Part shown: piece after piece, positions 6,560-8,209 of the stretch
How positions within the stretch are numbered: the stretch's first letter is position 1
Layout: each line of letters opens with the position of its first letter
Assembly: GCA_938073845.1 (NCBI GenBank)
Contig: CALJEO010000105.1
Coordinates: 1-8,209, forward strand
Length of the DNA stretch: 8,209 nucleotides
Source: an uncultured archaeon
GTDB lineage: Archaea > Korarchaeota > Korarchaeia > Korarchaeales > Korarchaeaceae
Direction: 5' to 3'
Program-made: the position numbers and the translations under genes
The notes under the pieces: model-generated
What the model was told of the DNA's origin: nothing
Database searches by the model: none
What the model saw: only the letters and a program-made list of their open reading frames with translations

Positions 6560-8161
6560 ATGACCATCAGGCTGGACAAGGTCGTCGCGGCTGAGGAGGC
6601 CCTCTCCTCCATTAAGGACGGTTCGGTGATCGCTATATCCGGCTTCAACATAGCGACAACCCCAGAGTTCCTGATAGTGAAGCTCTGGGAGGTCTACGAG
6701 AGGACAGGTCATCCCAAGGACCTGTTCATCCTAACTGACACGCTACCCGCTGTTCCCGAGAGGGGATTGGATCTAATAGGCAGGAAGGTCTACGAGAGCC
6801 GTGATGGGGACTTCCTGCGGGGGATGCTCCTCACCTACCTAGGCTGGGCCCCATGGCTACAGAAGCTGACGGCTGAGAACATGGTGGAGGTCTACACATG
6901 GTCCATAGGTACCGCTAGCTGCTGGTTCAGAGAAGCGGCCTCAGGGAGACCGGGGCTCATCACCAGAGTGGGCTTGGGCACATTCCTGGATCCCAGGCAG
7001 GACGGCTGTTACCTGAACGATCTGGCCAGGGAGAGGAGGACATGTAACAACAGGATAATCGAGATAGACGGTAAGGAGTACCTCCTCTACCGAGCCCCGA
7101 AGCCGGATGTCGCTCTAATAAGGGCCACGACCTCGGATGAGCTTGGGAACCTCTCCATGGAAAGGGAGGGGATCCTCGGTACCGTGCTAGCGATAGCTCA
7201 GGCCGCCAAATCGAACGGAGGAATTGTGATAGCTCAAGTAGAGAGATTAGCGAGGTTTGGGTCAATAAAGCCTAAGGAAGTACAAGTTCCAGCTCCTTTG
7301 GTGGATTACGTTGTCCTCTCACCTCCTGAGTACCACTGGCAGACCTGCTCCATTCACTACGACCCTAGGATAAGCGGTGAGGTGATCCCGCCCAGGGGAT
7401 CAGCTCCCCCGCTCGAGCTGAGCGATAGGAAGGTGATAGCCAGGAGGGTAGCTCTCGAGCTGGTCAGGCTGGCCAAGGAGAAGGGGAGACCCCTCTTCGT
7501 CAACTTTGGGATAGGCATACCCGCTCTGGTGCCCGCTGTCATAGAGGAGGAGGGCCTCTCCGAGCTCCTCCTGACGAGCATAGAGGCGGGACCCCTCGGG
7601 GGGATAGCCCTGACTGAGACCGACTTCGGGGTGGCCATAGGGCCCTTCGCGGTGATACCGATGCCGGATATGTTCACGAACTACGAGGGTGGTGTGATAG
7701 ACGCTTCCTCGATGGGATTCATGCAGGTCGATTCGGAAGGTAACGTGAATCCCTCTTTCATCCCGGGGAGGATAACAGGACCCGGTGGGTTCCCGGTGAT
7801 AGCATCTGGCTCCCCAAGGCTCTACTTCGCCGGAGGCTTCACCGCTGGCAGGAGGAAGCTTAGGGTCGAGGGAGGTTCCCTAAAGATAGAGCAGGAGGGT
7901 GAGTTAGTTAAGTTCGTTAGGAGGGTCTATAAGGTCGCTTTCAGTGGTAGTATCGCCCGTGAAGAGGGAAAGGAGGTGCTCTACATCACTGAAAGAGCTG
8001 TGTTCAGGCTCCACGAGGGATTGGTTCTGGAGGAAGTAGCTCCGGGGATTGACCTGGACAGGGACGTGCTGAGCAGGATGGAGTTCGAGCCGAGGATATC
8101 AAGTAAGCTGGAGGAGATGGACAAAAGGATATTCAGGGAGGGAAAAATGAACATTAGGTGA
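6560..8161 (+). CDS. Acyl-CoA:carboxylate CoA-transferase (propionate/acetate CoA-transferase, YdiF/Pct-like, fused subunits)
   Basis: This class I CoA-transferase moves CoA between an acyl-CoA and a free short-chain acid through a glutamyl-CoA intermediate. At 533 residues it matches the fused two-domain YdiF/Pct form (about 520-530) rather than separate alpha and beta subunits. Domain 1 (about 1-270) has DGSVIAISGFNIATTPEFL, RPGLITRVGLGTFLDPR and ALIRATTSDELGNLSMERE. Domain 2 (about 285-525) has NFGIGIP (315-321), SIEAGPLGG with the expected catalytic Glu342, and GGVIDASSMGFMQVDSEGNVNPSF. No key residue is missing. Substrate preference cannot be read from sequence. Acetate-, propionate- or branched-acid-CoA exchange during fermentation of peptides or organic acids is the likely role, in the cytoplasm. 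It stands alone with its own promoter region and ribosome site. Its stop lies in the TGATCA palindrome at 8159-8164. Confidence 0.92.
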   Translation: MTIRLDKVVAAEEALSSIKDGSVIAISGFNIATTPEFLIVKLWEVYERTGHPKDLFILTDTLPAVPERGLDLIGRKVYESRDGDFLRGMLLTYLGWAPWLQKLTAENMVEVYTWSIGTASCWFREAASGRPGLITRVGLGTFLDPRQDGCYLNDLARERRTCNNRIIEIDGKEYLLYRAPKPDVALIRATTSDELGNLSMEREGILGTVLAIAQAAKSNGGIVIAQVERLARFGSIKPKEVQVPAPLVDYVVLSPPEYHWQTCSIHYDPRISGEVIPPRGSAPPLELSDRKVIARRVALELVRLAKEKGRPLFVNFGIGIPALVPAVIEEEGLSELLLTSIEAGPLGGIALTETDFGVAIGPFAVIPMPDMFTNYEGGVIDASSMGFMQVDSEGNVNPSFIPGRITGPGGFPVIASGSPRLYFAGGFTAGRRKLRVEGGSLKIEQEGELVKFVRRVYKVAFSGSIAREEGKEVLYITERAVFRLHEGLVLEEVAPGIDLDRDVLSRMEFEPRISSKLEEMDKRIFREGKMNIR

Positions 8162-8209
8162 TCAGGGAAGGCTCGACTCTATCAATGGAGCCCTCCCCTC
8201 CCTCATCAA
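8162..8209 (-). CDS. Possible C-terminal end of a convergent gene, cut by the window edge
   Basis: On the - strand a TGA stop at 8164-8162 is preceded by 15 open codons running to the window edge, reading LMREGRAPLIESSLP. The codons (AGG for Arg, GAG, ATA) match the local style, and its stop directly abuts the CoA-transferase stop, as expected for tail-to-tail genes in a compact genome. The stretch is too short to identify, and an open frame of this length also occurs by chance. The same bases can form an inverted repeat. Confidence 0.3.
   Translation of the reverse strand: MMREGRAPLIESSLP
8165..8197. repeat. Imperfect inverted repeat after the CoA-transferase, possible 3' hairpin
   Basis: GGGAAGGCTC (8165-8174) pairs with GAGCCCTCCC (8188-8197) at nine of ten positions, with one A-C mismatch and a 13 nt loop. 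It starts 4 nt after the CoA-transferase stop, where an RNA 3' hairpin could end or stabilise the message. There is no T-run after it on the + strand within the window, so it is not a standard terminator. It may instead reflect coding sequence on the other strand. Confidence 0.35.

Overview
The window reads as a dense stretch of chromosome from a thermophilic archaeon. The evidence is a complete archaeal-style TmcA, archaeal Shine-Dalgarno sites complementary to the 16S 3' end (GGAGGTGAT-like), frequent TTG/GTG starts, heavy AGG/AGA use for Arg and ATA for Ile, and a purine-loaded coding strand. A deep-branching TACK-type lineage such as Korarchaeota would fit, but that is inference; no marker here settles it. 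Nearly every base is coding. The only gene-free gap of note is the 78 bp between the divergent genes at 6482-6559. I see no RNA genes, mobile elements or CRISPR arrays.

Bases 1-5671 (+ strand) form one tightly packed, probably co-transcribed cluster: the 3' part of smc (cut by the window edge), scpA, scpB, pyrD and tmcA. Successive genes overlap by 11, 44 and 101 nt, and the last pair is 13 nt apart. Each internal start has a well-spaced Shine-Dalgarno site, so translational coupling is likely. The first three encode the three core parts of a prokaryotic condensin: SMC ATPase, ScpA kleisin and the ScpB winged-helix accessory subunit. The next two encode a class 1B-like dihydroorotate dehydrogenase for pyrimidine synthesis and the RNA cytidine acetyltransferase that makes N4-acetylcytidine.

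Bases 5642-6481 (- strand) encode a class I SAM-dependent methyltransferase of unknown substrate. It converges on tmcA with a 30 bp tail-to-tail overlap. It diverges from a fused acyl-CoA:carboxylate CoA-transferase (6560-8161, +) across a short intergenic region holding a palindromic TTATAA element. The CoA-transferase stop codon abuts a stop on the opposite strand inside a TGATCA palindrome. A short open frame on the - strand continues from there to the window edge and may be the C-terminus of another convergent gene.

The most interesting point is the condensin. The visible SMC half has a complete hinge and head, but the coiled-coil arm between them is only about half the canonical length. 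The kleisin next to it is also shortened, lacking the usual N-terminal segment. The two together suggest a compact SMC-ScpAB variant. ScpB carries an extra C-terminal tail encoded out of frame inside the start of pyrD.
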